Origin: Euryarchaeota archaeon UBA173
Lineage (GTDB): Archaea > Thermoplasmatota > Poseidoniia > Poseidoniales > Thalassarchaeaceae
DNA length: 20,577 bases
Assembly (NCBI GenBank): GCA_002498925.1
Contig: DAJH01000052.1
Location: forward strand, 1 to 20,577
Direction of reading: 5' to 3'
A program made the position numbers and the translations under genes. Below, in pieces: positions 14,308 to 20,577 of this stretch. How positions within the stretch are numbered: position 1 is the stretch's first letter; each line of letters begins with the position of its first letter. Below the pieces are notes generated by a model. The model saw only the letters and a list, made by a program, of their open reading frames with translations. It searched no databases and had not been told where the DNA came from.

Positions 14308-14949
14308 TCACTGAATCTTGCCCTTTCTGAAATCCCTTGTCCGGTCCACTCCCGGAAACTGGTCTTCGCTTTCTCGGTATACGGTTTTCATGTTGTTAAG
14401 GAAGCCAACCTCGTCAGTTACGATTAGCACCATCCTAACGCCAGGGTCCTCTTCTGCATCCATCCAAGCTAGGATTATCTCCATAGTCAGCCTAGCTCCT
14501 TCCCTGTGGGGGTATGCGAAAACGTCCATCCCCAGGGGTGGCGTCACTAAGGTCTCCCTCTTCTTTATGTTCGAAACCTGTTCGAAAAGTGCATTGTATG
14601 AGTTGGCTAGTAACTCCCTCCTGAAATTATCCTGATTCGGCCTTCTGCAGTCAGGACCTACCACGTGAACTATATTGGAGGCTGGAAGGTTGAACCCAGC
14701 TGTGGTCACAGCCTCTCCAACGCCACATGGCTGCTTCCCCTCCTTCCTCCTCTCGACAGCAATTTTGGTACATGCCTCCCTCAAGCCTTCTCCGGCAGCA
14801 AGCTGCATCTTCTCATCCAGCCCCTCTCTCCCCGCTAGCCTATTGTTGGCAGGAATTACCATCACGTCCCCCTCTACTCTGATTATGTTTCCAAACTGGA
14901 CCCTAACCTGCCCATGTTGGCACTCTCGGACGATAATCGTCTCCGCCAT
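14308..14949 (-). CDS. Macro domain protein (ADP-ribose-binding)
   Basis: 213 residues; nearly all is one macro domain, which binds ADP-ribose and often hydrolyses ADP-ribosyl or O-acetyl-ADP-ribose adducts. Seen: GDVMVIPANNRLAG (27-40), the adenine and ribose loop; LAAGEGLREAC (50-60); CGVGEAVTTAGFNLPASNIVHVVGP (75-99), the family's signature strand; and TPPLGMDVFAYPHREGARL (136-154), the phosphate-binding loop. The usual GGGGVDGAI stretch is changed to REGLDEKM and the second loop is PLGMDVF instead of a STGIYG-type sequence, so catalytic activity is uncertain. The gene is divergent from the RAM-domain gene (94-bp gap) and 44 bp upstream of hjc on the same strand. A DNA-repair-linked ADP-ribosylation role is possible but rests on neighbourhood only. 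Confidence 0.88.
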   Translation of the reverse strand: MAETIIVRECQHGQVRVQFGNIIRVEGDVMVIPANNRLAGREGLDEKMQLAAGEGLREACTKIAVERRKEGKQPCGVGEAVTTAGFNLPASNIVHVVGPDCRRPNQDNFRRELLANSYNALFEQVSNIKKRETLVTPPLGMDVFAYPHREGARLTMEIILAWMDAEEDPGVRMVLIVTDEVGFLNNMKTVYRESEDQFPGVDRTRDFRKGKIQ

Positions 14950-15044
14950 GAAATCTCAAGGGTAAGCCATCCGATAAGTAATCATCGTATGAAAATCCCG
15001 AATTCCGGCGATGCATTCTTCCGTAGACGCCCCTTACCAATGCT

Positions 15045-15278
15045 ATGTCCGCGGGATATGTGCTGGTGAATGTCGAACCAGGGAGTGAATCTTCAGTACA
15101 CGAAGCAGCTCTTCTGCTCGATTGTGTCACCGACGCAAACATGCTGTTTGGTGACTATGATTTGATTGTTAAGATTGAGGCACAGGACATGGGCGAGATT
15201 GCGAAACACGTCGTTGAATCCATCAGATCAATCCCCGGAGTGGCCAATACCAAGACATTAGCATGTGCCGAGATGTGA
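15045..15278 (+). CDS. Stand-alone Lrp/AsnC ligand-binding (RAM) domain protein
   Basis: 77 residues that correspond to the C-terminal regulatory domain of Lrp/AsnC transcription factors, with no DNA-binding helix-turn-helix. Seen: the starting strand AGYVLVNVEPG, the DANMLFGDYDLIVKIEA block (38-54 region) with the FGDYD turn typical of RAM domains, and the ending VESIRSIPGVANTKTLACAEM. Such single-domain proteins form dimers or octamers and can bind amino acids or modulate full-length Lrp proteins. The ATG at 15045 gives the standard length for the type. It lies 94 bp from the divergent macro-domain gene and about 110 bp before the MC1 gene on the same strand. Confidence 0.88.
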   Translation: MSAGYVLVNVEPGSESSVHEAALLLDCVTDANMLFGDYDLIVKIEAQDMGEIAKHVVESIRSIPGVANTKTLACAEM

Positions 15279-15379
15279 ACAGTAATGTCCACTGGAAAAT
15301 CACAAAAACCCCTAATAGAGCCTCAGTGAAGCGTTTCTCACCCCATAACTTCATTATCTCTCCAGAACGCCCTGATTTC

Positions 15380-15385
15380 GGAGGT
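15380..15385 (+). promoter_or_regulatory. Shine-Dalgarno of the MC1 gene
   Basis: GGAGGT is a full match to the 16S rRNA anti-Shine-Dalgarno core. It sits 4 nt before the ATG at 15390 and 10 nt before the ATG at 15396, so it supports one of these two as the MC1 start over the TTG at 15387. Strong sites like this were not seen before most other genes here. Confidence 0.6.
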
Positions 15386-15395
15386 ATTGATGAAA

Positions 15396-15659
15396 ATGTC
15401 AGGAAAGAAGTACTTCGTACTGATGGAAAACGGCGACGACACCAGCCAGGTGTTTGTGAATAACCAACCCCGAGGAGCTGCACTAAAGGCTGCTCGAAGG
15501 GGGCACACAGACATCCAACTAAGGGAGCGAGGCACCAACAGAGTGCACTGCTTCAACGGCTGGAGAGATCTTGTTGCAAAAGGAGCAGGCGGTCCAGCGT
15601 ACCTTCCAGATAAGATCTGGAAGGCTAACGTAAAGAAGACCGGCATAAAGCGCCTATAG
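15396..15659 (+). CDS. MC1-type nonhistone chromosomal protein
   Basis: A small basic DNA-binding protein of the methanogen chromosomal protein MC1 family, which bends and compacts DNA as a monomer. From the ATG at 15396 it has 87 residues, close to the family's ~93. Blocks that match MC1: KKYFVLMENGDD at the start, NQPRGAALKAARRG in the middle, IQLRERGTNRVHCFNGW, then LPDKIWKANVKKTGIKRL at the end, with many Lys and Arg. The ATG at 15390 and the TTG at 15387 are in-frame alternatives; GGAGGT at 15380-15385 supports an ATG start. MC1 was described from Methanosarcina and haloarchaea. It is likely an abundant protein, and a strong hairpin follows the stop. Confidence 0.92.
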   Translation: MSGKKYFVLMENGDDTSQVFVNNQPRGAALKAARRGHTDIQLRERGTNRVHCFNGWRDLVAKGAGGPAYLPDKIWKANVKKTGIKRL

Positions 15660-15660
15660 T

Positions 15661-15674
15661 TGGGCTTTTGCCCA
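15661..15674 (+). terminator. Short hairpin right after the MC1 stop
   Basis: TGGGC-TTTT-GCCCA is a perfect 5-bp stem with a 4-base loop that begins one base after the MC1 stop codon. It may stabilise the mRNA end or help termination. No U-run follows, so an intrinsic terminator of bacterial type is not shown. Confidence 0.4.
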
Positions 15675-15693
15675 TTAGGACGGAACAACGTAA

Positions 15694-15722
15694 ACCCCCG
15701 GCCAGGAAACTGGCCGTGGGGT
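15694..15722 (+). terminator. Strong hairpin with GAAA tetraloop between MC1 and sdhB
   Basis: GGCCAG-GAAA-CTGGCC (15700-15715) is a perfect 6-bp stem closed by a GNRA-type tetraloop on the + strand. The stem extends outward with ACCCCC against G(T)GGGGT, giving about 12 bp with one bulged base (T15717). It lies in the 113-bp space between the convergent MC1 and sdhB genes, so it could end both transcripts or be the stable 3' end of the MC1 mRNA. No clean T-run follows on the + strand. A small structured RNA is the other possibility. The rest of this space shows no gene. Confidence 0.5.
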
Positions 15723-15772
15723 CATCTCGAGAATCACACCGGCGTCTAGCTAGTATTCGCCTTGTTTCTAGT

Positions 15773-16534
15773 TCACTTGATCCCTACTTTTCTAGCCAGC
15801 ATCGCGAGTGGATCGTAGTACTCCGTGACGACCCTCTCCTTGAGGGGAATTATCGCATTATCGGTGATGTTAATGCCGGCTGGACAAACTTCCGTACAAC
15901 ACTTGGTGATGTTACAGTAACCAATTCCGAAGTCATCCTTAATTTCGGGTATCCTACTTTCCATGTCCAATGGGTGCATTTCAAGGCTGGCTAGTCTAAC
16001 GAAGAACCTGGGTCCAGCAAACTCGTCGAATTTCTGATGCTCCCTGAGGACGTGACATGTATTGACGCACAGCATACACTCGATGCACGACCTGAACTCC
16101 TGGAGCCTGTCTGCTTCCTCTTGCTTGAACTCCCAGTCCATCTCTTCGGGACCGTTGATTGGTACAATGCTACGATCTGTTTCGTATGCCCAAGAAACAT
16201 CAGTCACGAGGTCCTTTACCAGTGGGAATGCCTGCATCGGCTTAACCAATATTGGGACATCTTCGGGGGTTTCTTCCAATATGTCCTCCATTCTGGTCAT
16301 ACACATCAGCCTAGGCTTACCGTTTACTTCTGCACTACAGGATCCACACTTTCCCGCTTTGCAGTTCCATCTGCACGACAGATCAGGTGCATGTTCCGCT
16401 TGGATCCTATGTATTACATCGAGAACAACCATCCCCTCATCCATTTCCACGGTGTAATCCACCATTTTCCCAAACGGATCCCCCACTGAATCAGGAACCC
16501 CTCTGAAAACCCTGAAAGTAACTTCTTCACTCAT
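15773..16534 (-). CDS. sdhB: Succinate dehydrogenase / fumarate reductase iron-sulfur subunit
   Basis: Carries electrons from the flavin subunit to the membrane quinone pool in complex II. 253 residues. The N-terminal ferredoxin-like domain binds [2Fe-2S] with C58xxxxC63xxC66 and C78; an extra Cys54 precedes them. The C-terminal domain has CIECMLCVNTC (Cys150, 153, 156, 160) and CNITKCCTEVCP (Cys207, 212, 213, 217), together enough ligands for the [4Fe-4S] and [3Fe-4S] clusters. The ATG at 16534 follows the sdhA stop by 10 bp, so the two are probably co-translated. It is the last gene of the sdhC-A-B unit. Confidence 0.95.
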   Translation of the reverse strand: MSEEVTFRVFRGVPDSVGDPFGKMVDYTVEMDEGMVVLDVIHRIQAEHAPDLSCRWNCKAGKCGSCSAEVNGKPRLMCMTRMEDILEETPEDVPILVKPMQAFPLVKDLVTDVSWAYETDRSIVPINGPEEMDWEFKQEEADRLQEFRSCIECMLCVNTCHVLREHQKFDEFAGPRFFVRLASLEMHPLDMESRIPEIKDDFGIGYCNITKCCTEVCPAGINITDNAIIPLKERVVTEYYDPLAMLARKVGIK

Positions 16535-16544
16535 TACATCACCA

Positions 16545-18365
16545 CTAGTTCAGGTCATCCTCATCAAGAAGGGACTTCAGGTCTTCTGGAATTGGTGGGT
16601 AAGAAACGTAGTCGATAACCATGTCCCCATCCTCTCCCTTGACTATCACGCTGTTTATTTTACCCCATCGGGAATGATCGGGAGTCGGGAAGTCATCCCT
16701 TGTGTGACCTCCACGACTCTCTTCTCTCCGTAGTGCAGCCAATGCACACATCCTACTGACGTCTATCATGGCACCAATTTCTAGTGCCTGATGCCAGCCA
16801 GGATTGTAAGTCGTCCCCGAGCCTCCGAATGTCTCGGTTGATCGCGACTCCAGCTCCTCGAGGTCATTCAGTGCCTCTTCCAGAAGTGACTTTGTCCTAA
16901 TTATGCCAACTTTATCTTGCATCATTCTACGCAAGTCCTCGACAACCTTGGCTGGGTTCTCCCCCCCTTCCCTCTGAAGTGGAGCCATGGTCTCGTCGAC
17001 GACCTCAATAAGTTCAGCCTGATCAATTTCTGCGAATATCTCAATCTTCGACGCAGATGAGGCGGCTTGCTCCCCTGCAATCTTGCCGAATACGATCAAA
17101 TCAGACAGTGAGTTCCCACCTAGTCTGTTTGCCCCATGAAGCCCAGTAGCCGCCTCGCCCGCAGCGAATAGCCCTGGGATTGTAGACTCCTGGGTTTCTG
17201 GATCCACCTTCACCCCTCCCATGACATAGTGAGCAGTTGGTCCAACTTCCATGGGCTGCTTTGTTATGTCAACAGCAGCAAGCTCCTTGAATTGGTGATA
17301 CATTCCTGGGAGCTTCTTCCTCACTTCTTCCTCGTCTCTCCAGGAGATATCGAGATAGGCGCCCCCGTGCTCAGAGGCTCTTCCCGCATCTCTCTCACTG
17401 TTTATGGCCTTGGCAACGACATCTCTAGTCAACAATTCTGGAGGCCTACGCCTTGTCGCGAGTTTTCCGGATACTACCTCATCGACCCACTCCAAAGCCT
17501 CTTTCTCAGTGTCTGCAAACTCATCCGCATACATTTCTGGAACATAGTTGAACATGAAACGATCACCTTCTGAGTTTCGAAGCATGCCACCTTCCCCCCT
17601 GACTCCCTCGGTAACGAGGATACCCTTGACCGAAGGAGGCCAAATCATACCAGTGGGGTGGAATTGAACGAATTCCATGTCACCCATCTCTGCACCCGCC
17701 CAATATGCCAGGGCATGCCCCTCTCCCGTGTATTCCCAAGAGCCCGAACAAACCTCCCAGCATCGCGTAATTCCACCCGTAGCCAGAACTACCGATTTGG
17801 CCTTGAAAACATGCAACGACCCATCGTTCCTGTCATAGGCAAAACATCCAGATATCCTGCCATCAGTCTTGAATAGCCTTCGAACTGTAAATTCCATGAA
17901 GACATCCATGCCCATGTGGACACCCTTCTGCTGCAGAGTTCTGATTAGCTCTAGGCCAGTTGCATCTCCTATGTGGGCCAACCTAGGGTATGTGTGCCCT
18001 CCAAAATTACGCTGGCTTGTCAGGCCTTGGGGCGTCCTATCGAATACGGCACCCCATTGCTCCAACTCCCTAATCCTGTCCGGGGCCTGTTGTGCGTGAA
18101 TCCTAGCCATTCTCCAGTCCCCAAGGTATTTGCCCCCCTTCATGGTGTCACGGAAATGGACCTCCCATGAGTCTCTGGGATCTTTATTCGCGAGAGCGGC
18201 AGCAGCTCCGCCCTCGGCCATTACCGTGTGGGCCTTTCCAAGCATTGACTTGGATATCATGGCTACACTGGCTCCGGTCGAGCTAGCCTCGATTGCAGCT
18301 CTAAGCCCAGCACCACCAGCTCCAATGATGACCACATCATGCTCATGGGTAGTAATTTCAGTCAT
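16545..18365 (-). CDS. sdhA: Succinate dehydrogenase / fumarate reductase flavoprotein subunit
   Basis: Oxidises succinate to fumarate with covalent FAD, on the inner face of the membrane. 606 residues from the ATG at 18365. The dinucleotide fold is VVIIGAGGAGLRAA near the start. SQRNFGGHTYPRLAH contains the His expected to bind FAD. QFHPTGM, TEGVRGEGGMLRN, and the substrate-site Arg region near HYVMGGVKVD follow, then GANRLGGNSLSDL, all standard SdhA blocks. The frame is open upstream to 18473, but that stretch lies inside sdhC. The ATG at 18365 shares its A with the TGA stop of sdhC (TGATG), a classic coupled arrangement. Confidence 0.96.
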   Translation of the reverse strand: MTEITTHEHDVVIIGAGGAGLRAAIEASSTGASVAMISKSMLGKAHTVMAEGGAAAALANKDPRDSWEVHFRDTMKGGKYLGDWRMARIHAQQAPDRIRELEQWGAVFDRTPQGLTSQRNFGGHTYPRLAHIGDATGLELIRTLQQKGVHMGMDVFMEFTVRRLFKTDGRISGCFAYDRNDGSLHVFKAKSVVLATGGITRCWEVCSGSWEYTGEGHALAYWAGAEMGDMEFVQFHPTGMIWPPSVKGILVTEGVRGEGGMLRNSEGDRFMFNYVPEMYADEFADTEKEALEWVDEVVSGKLATRRRPPELLTRDVVAKAINSERDAGRASEHGGAYLDISWRDEEEVRKKLPGMYHQFKELAAVDITKQPMEVGPTAHYVMGGVKVDPETQESTIPGLFAAGEAATGLHGANRLGGNSLSDLIVFGKIAGEQAASSASKIEIFAEIDQAELIEVVDETMAPLQREGGENPAKVVEDLRRMMQDKVGIIRTKSLLEEALNDLEELESRSTETFGGSGTTYNPGWHQALEIGAMIDVSRMCALAALRREESRGGHTRDDFPTPDHSRWGKINSVIVKGEDGDMVIDYVSYPPIPEDLKSLLDEDDLN

Positions 18366-19264
18366 CACAGGCCACCCCACAAGACAATGTCTCTCCATCC
18401 AAAGAATGGATCCGTGCAGGCATACACATAGAAGTCTGTGAACATGACCCAGAATAGGCTGTACAGAGCCCACTCCTTATGCTTCTCGTTTAGCTTCGTA
18501 GATACCTTCCACATTCTGTACTTGAGCTTACTCATTGGCGTACCAGTCCAGTCATTACTGCCTCCTCCAATAACATGCCTGAATGCATGACAACCAATCG
18601 TATATCCCGTTAGCATTAGGACGTTGATCAGTAGTACTATCGTTCCAACGCTAATGCCGTAATGATGCACATGCGCTGCGTCATGGAAGTTTACCGAAAG
18701 CCAAACGTCGTAGGAGAGGATAGGGAGATAGGCCAGTGCGATGTACATGAAGTAACGATGCAAATTCTGTACCACCAGTAGACCGGTCTCACCGCTGTAT
18801 TCATTCCATGGCTTCGAAACAGCACATCCGGTTGGCTGTTGGAAGAAGGCCCTGTAGTACGCCTTCCGATAGTAATAGCAAGTCCCTCTGAAACCCGCAG
18901 GGAAAATCAGGATGAACATTGCTGGGCTCATCCACCACAGAAACTCTGGTATGGGCCCTCCAAATGTTCCTTGACCTGGAATTATCAGTGGACTAAAGAG
19001 TGGACTCAGAACATGGCTTCCCTCAGACTCTATCGCCATCGTGGAGTAACCGGCGCTTCTTCCAAAATTCTCGAAAATCCAGAAATCGGCCTCCATCATC
19101 CCCCTCCATGTGGAGTAAAGAATCATGATGCCCAGATACGCAGCCATTGCAGTGGGTCCTTTCCACCATCCGTCAATCCTGTCGGTCCTACCGAATCCAC
19201 TTCTGAGAGGTAGCTTGACACCAATTCCACGAGTACTGAGATACTCACGATCCCAGTCCACCAT
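18365..19264 (-). CDS. sdhC: Succinate dehydrogenase membrane anchor subunit (long SdhC type)
   Basis: Anchors complex II in the membrane and gives electrons to quinone through heme. 299 residues with about five hydrophobic segments (near 38-55, 108-128, 165-185, 200-222 and 265-285). RGTCYYYRKAYYRAFF (about 124-139) and NLHRYFMYIALAYLP (168-182) stand out, and several His residues (in HDAAHVHHYG, GCHAFRHVIGG and LHRY) are candidate heme ligands. This matches, from memory, the long anchor subunit of actinobacterial-type SDH rather than the short SdhC/SdhD pair. No sdhD is present next to it. It is the first gene of sdhC-A-B. Confidence 0.86.
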   Translation of the reverse strand: MVDWDREYLSTRGIGVKLPLRSGFGRTDRIDGWWKGPTAMAAYLGIMILYSTWRGMMEADFWIFENFGRSAGYSTMAIESEGSHVLSPLFSPLIIPGQGTFGGPIPEFLWWMSPAMFILIFPAGFRGTCYYYRKAYYRAFFQQPTGCAVSKPWNEYSGETGLLVVQNLHRYFMYIALAYLPILSYDVWLSVNFHDAAHVHHYGISVGTIVLLINVLMLTGYTIGCHAFRHVIGGGSNDWTGTPMSKLKYRMWKVSTKLNEKHKEWALYSLFWVMFTDFYVYACTDPFFGWRDIVLWGGL

Positions 19265-19299
19265 AGTACCCCAGTATGAAGGGTCGGGTGGCTATCCTT

Positions 19300-19311
19300 A
19301 AGCAATTGCTT
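19300..19311. promoter_or_regulatory. 12-bp perfect palindrome upstream of sdhC
   Basis: AAGCAATTGCTT is its own reverse complement. It sits 35 bp upstream of the sdhC start, in the 101-bp space between sdhC and the divergent zinc-ribbon gene. Its place fits an operator or part of a promoter for sdhCAB. The stretch CAATTTATC (19324-19332) nearby is a possible TATA-like element for the zinc-ribbon gene. Both are suggestions only. Confidence 0.3.
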
Positions 19312-19365
19312 TCCCTAGTGTGACAATTTATCAAGATTGAAGTGAGACATACCGGACCGCCCTCC

Positions 19366-19473
19366 ATGATAGGTGACGACCTCGAGTCTTCGATATGCCT
19401 GAAATGCGGGTATATGCCGGGGGCTTGGTTGCCCGGGATTCCCTGTTCTGTATGCGGAGAGCCATACCTCTAA
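19366..19473 (+). CDS. Zinc-ribbon microprotein, 35 residues
   Basis: A very short ORF with the layout ICLKCGY...PCSVCGEPYL: two CxxC knuckles (Cys11/Cys14 and Cys27/Cys30) 12 residues apart, each ending CG, as in rubredoxin-like or zinc-ribbon folds. It begins MIGDDLESS with ATG at 19366. Its TAA at 19471-19473 directly abuts the stop of the convergent aldehyde dehydrogenase. The reading frame ends cleanly, the cysteine pattern is not random, and it fills an otherwise empty 209-bp space. Zinc ribbons of this size are common in archaea and often of unknown use. The partner or target is unknown. Confidence 0.65.
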   Translation: MIGDDLESSICLKCGYMPGAWLPGIPCSVCGEPYL

Positions 19474-20577
19474 CTAGGCCAGTCCACCATAGTCAGCTTC
19501 TGCCTCTTCCATCTCAATTTCATCCACGTCCATCTGGGCTAGTTGCAGCTTTCCTGACAGTTCGTCATTTACCGCATGCCAGTACGAATATGCCTCTATC
19601 ACCCATATCCCGGACTCGCGAGTACCGTTCCCGCTCCCCTTAACTCCTCCAAATGGCAGATGCGCCTCGGCACCGGTGGTGGAATTGTTGATTCCAGTCA
19701 TGCCCGCCTTGATTCCTGTCTTGTATCGGTAGGCCTCAAGTCGATCGTTAGTGTATATTGCAGATGATAGGCCATAGGGGGAAGCGTTGGCAAGGTGCAA
19801 TGCATGGTCAAAATCACTGGCCTTGACTATAGTCACCAGTGGCCCGAAAATCTCCTCATGGAAGCACTCCATGTCTTCAGTGACATCCACATAGACGTGA
19901 GGCCACATGTAGATGCCTTCACTAGCATCGCCATGAAAACCACCAGGCACTATGTCTTTGGTAATGCGCCCCTCTCCCCAGATCTTCTTAGCGCCACTGG
20001 ATTCACACATATCGACACCCTTCAGGAAGTCAACTGCATACCTCTCTGACAGCATTGGGCCGTACAGAACTCCGTCGTGACGCATCGAATCGCCGATTGT
20101 AGTTGACCTCACCTTCTCCATGAAACGCTCGACGAACTCATCGTAGATATCCTCGTGGATAATCAGATTACCTAGGCTGGTGCAGCGTTGTCCAGCGGTA
20201 CCGAAACCCGCCCAGTAAGCTCCCTCAACAGCATTCTCCATGTTTGCTGAAGGCATGATGACAAGTGGATTCTTCCCTCCTAGTTCTAGTGAAGCACTAA
20301 CCAAGTTGCGACCACATGTCTCTCCTATCATCTTACCAACTGCAGTACTGCCGGTAAACGAGATCTTGTCGACCATCCCAAGATCGGCCGAATCAACAAG
20401 TGCCTGACCAGCTCCGCTGCCCTTTCCATGGACTAGATTGATGACGCCGTCAGGCAGCCCCGCCTCATGCATTACGCGTGCTAGGGCGAAAGAAAGTAGA
20501 GGGGAGTCTTGAGGGGACTTCCATACGCACGTGTTACCGCACATTATGGCTGGAATCATCTTCCAGAAAGGAACTGC
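19474..20577 (-). CDS. Aldehyde dehydrogenase family protein (5' end beyond window)
   Basis: NAD(P)-dependent oxidation of an aldehyde to a carboxylic acid. 367 residues are present. The frame runs through the right edge; the ATG at 20559 is internal, since the preceding in-frame codons read AVPFWK, which is normal ALDH sequence before MIPAIMCGNTCVWKSP. Then FTGSTAVGK, the catalytic Glu in LELGGKNP, and the catalytic Cys in GTAGQRCTSLG. EEIFGPLVTIVKA, ANASPYGLSSAIYTND and AHLPFGGVKGSGNGTRE follow near the end. The ending resembles the ALDH7/semialdehyde-dehydrogenase branch, but the substrate cannot be fixed. About 110-150 N-terminal residues are missing from view. Confidence 0.93.
   Translation of the reverse strand, partial: AVPFWKMIPAIMCGNTCVWKSPQDSPLLSFALARVMHEAGLPDGVINLVHGKGSGAGQALVDSADLGMVDKISFTGSTAVGKMIGETCGRNLVSASLELGGKNPLVIMPSANMENAVEGAYWAGFGTAGQRCTSLGNLIIHEDIYDEFVERFMEKVRSTTIGDSMRHDGVLYGPMLSERYAVDFLKGVDMCESSGAKKIWGEGRITKDIVPGGFHGDASEGIYMWPHVYVDVTEDMECFHEEIFGPLVTIVKASDFDHALHLANASPYGLSSAIYTNDRLEAYRYKTGIKAGMTGINNSTTGAEAHLPFGGVKGSGNGTRESGIWVIEAYSYWHAVNDELSGKLQLAQMDVDEIEMEEAEADYGGLA

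Noticed and set aside
15660..15772. Possible tRNA or other structured RNA gene between MC1 and sdhB
   Set aside because: Both strands were read for a cloverleaf and a T-loop motif and none was found. Only the hairpins listed are supported.
16037..16489. 150-codon open frame on the + strand within sdhB
   Set aside because: Antisense to a gene with all expected Fe-S cysteines. No domain is seen.
1..20577. CRISPR array, insertion sequence, integrase or phage genes
   Set aside because: No regularly spaced repeats, terminal inverted repeats, transposase, integrase or phage structural motifs were seen anywhere in the window.

Overview
The window looks like an archaeal chromosome. The best guess is a marine planktonic Thermoplasmata-related euryarchaeon, such as Marine Group II (Candidatus Poseidoniales). 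The evidence is a presenilin-type intramembrane protease, an Hjc-type Holliday junction resolvase, an MC1 chromatin protein, an archaeal-type signal peptidase I, an Lhr helicase with a C-terminal zinc finger, and secreted or membrane proteins with Asp-rich TSP3-like tracts. These sit beside bacterial-type SerRS and SDH genes. The lineage is an inference from gene content. No rRNA, tRNA, CRISPR array, insertion sequence or phage gene was seen. Genes are packed tightly on both strands, and no gene-free stretch exceeds about 120 bases.

Layout. 1-263 is the C-terminus of a YdeP/FdhF-like molybdopterin oxidoreductase (+). 306-821 is a DUF805 membrane protein (+). 834-3270 (-) holds a presenilin/signal-peptide-peptidase homologue followed by serS. 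3294-5341 (+) is a likely operon: folC, a small membrane-anchored acidic protein, and a dCMP deaminase. 5332-10210 (-) is a likely transcription unit: a lipoprotein with Ca-binding-like repeats and a PLC-like phosphodiesterase domain, the Lhr helicase, and a P-loop kinase-like protein whose 3' end overlaps the deaminase gene. 10331-11958 (+) is an unknown membrane protein overlapping signal peptidase I. 11959-13422 (-) is a site-2 protease abutting it tail to tail. 13497-13685 (+) is a small coiled-coil protein. 13709-14949 (-) holds a macro-domain protein and an Hjc resolvase. 15045-15659 (+) holds a stand-alone Lrp/AsnC-type RAM domain and MC1, followed by strong hairpins. 15773-19264 (-) is sdhC-sdhA-sdhB. 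19366-19473 (+) is a 35-residue zinc-ribbon microprotein. 19474-20577 (-) is an aldehyde dehydrogenase running off the right edge.

How the genes may work together (inference). FolC and dCMP deaminase both feed dTMP synthesis, through reduced folate polyglutamates and dUMP. The P-loop protein resembles the N-terminal domain that is fused to a deaminase in yeast Dcd1 and in anti-phage dCTP deaminases, so the two neighbouring genes may be a split version of that architecture. Three membrane proteases (presenilin homologue, signal peptidase I, S2P) lie within about 11 kb and cover signal-peptide removal, signal-peptide clearance and regulated intramembrane proteolysis. SdhCAB is a complex II with one long membrane anchor and no visible SdhD.

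The best candidates for a second look are the split deaminase/P-loop pair, the PLC-like lipoprotein, the zinc-ribbon microprotein and the GNRA hairpin after MC1.
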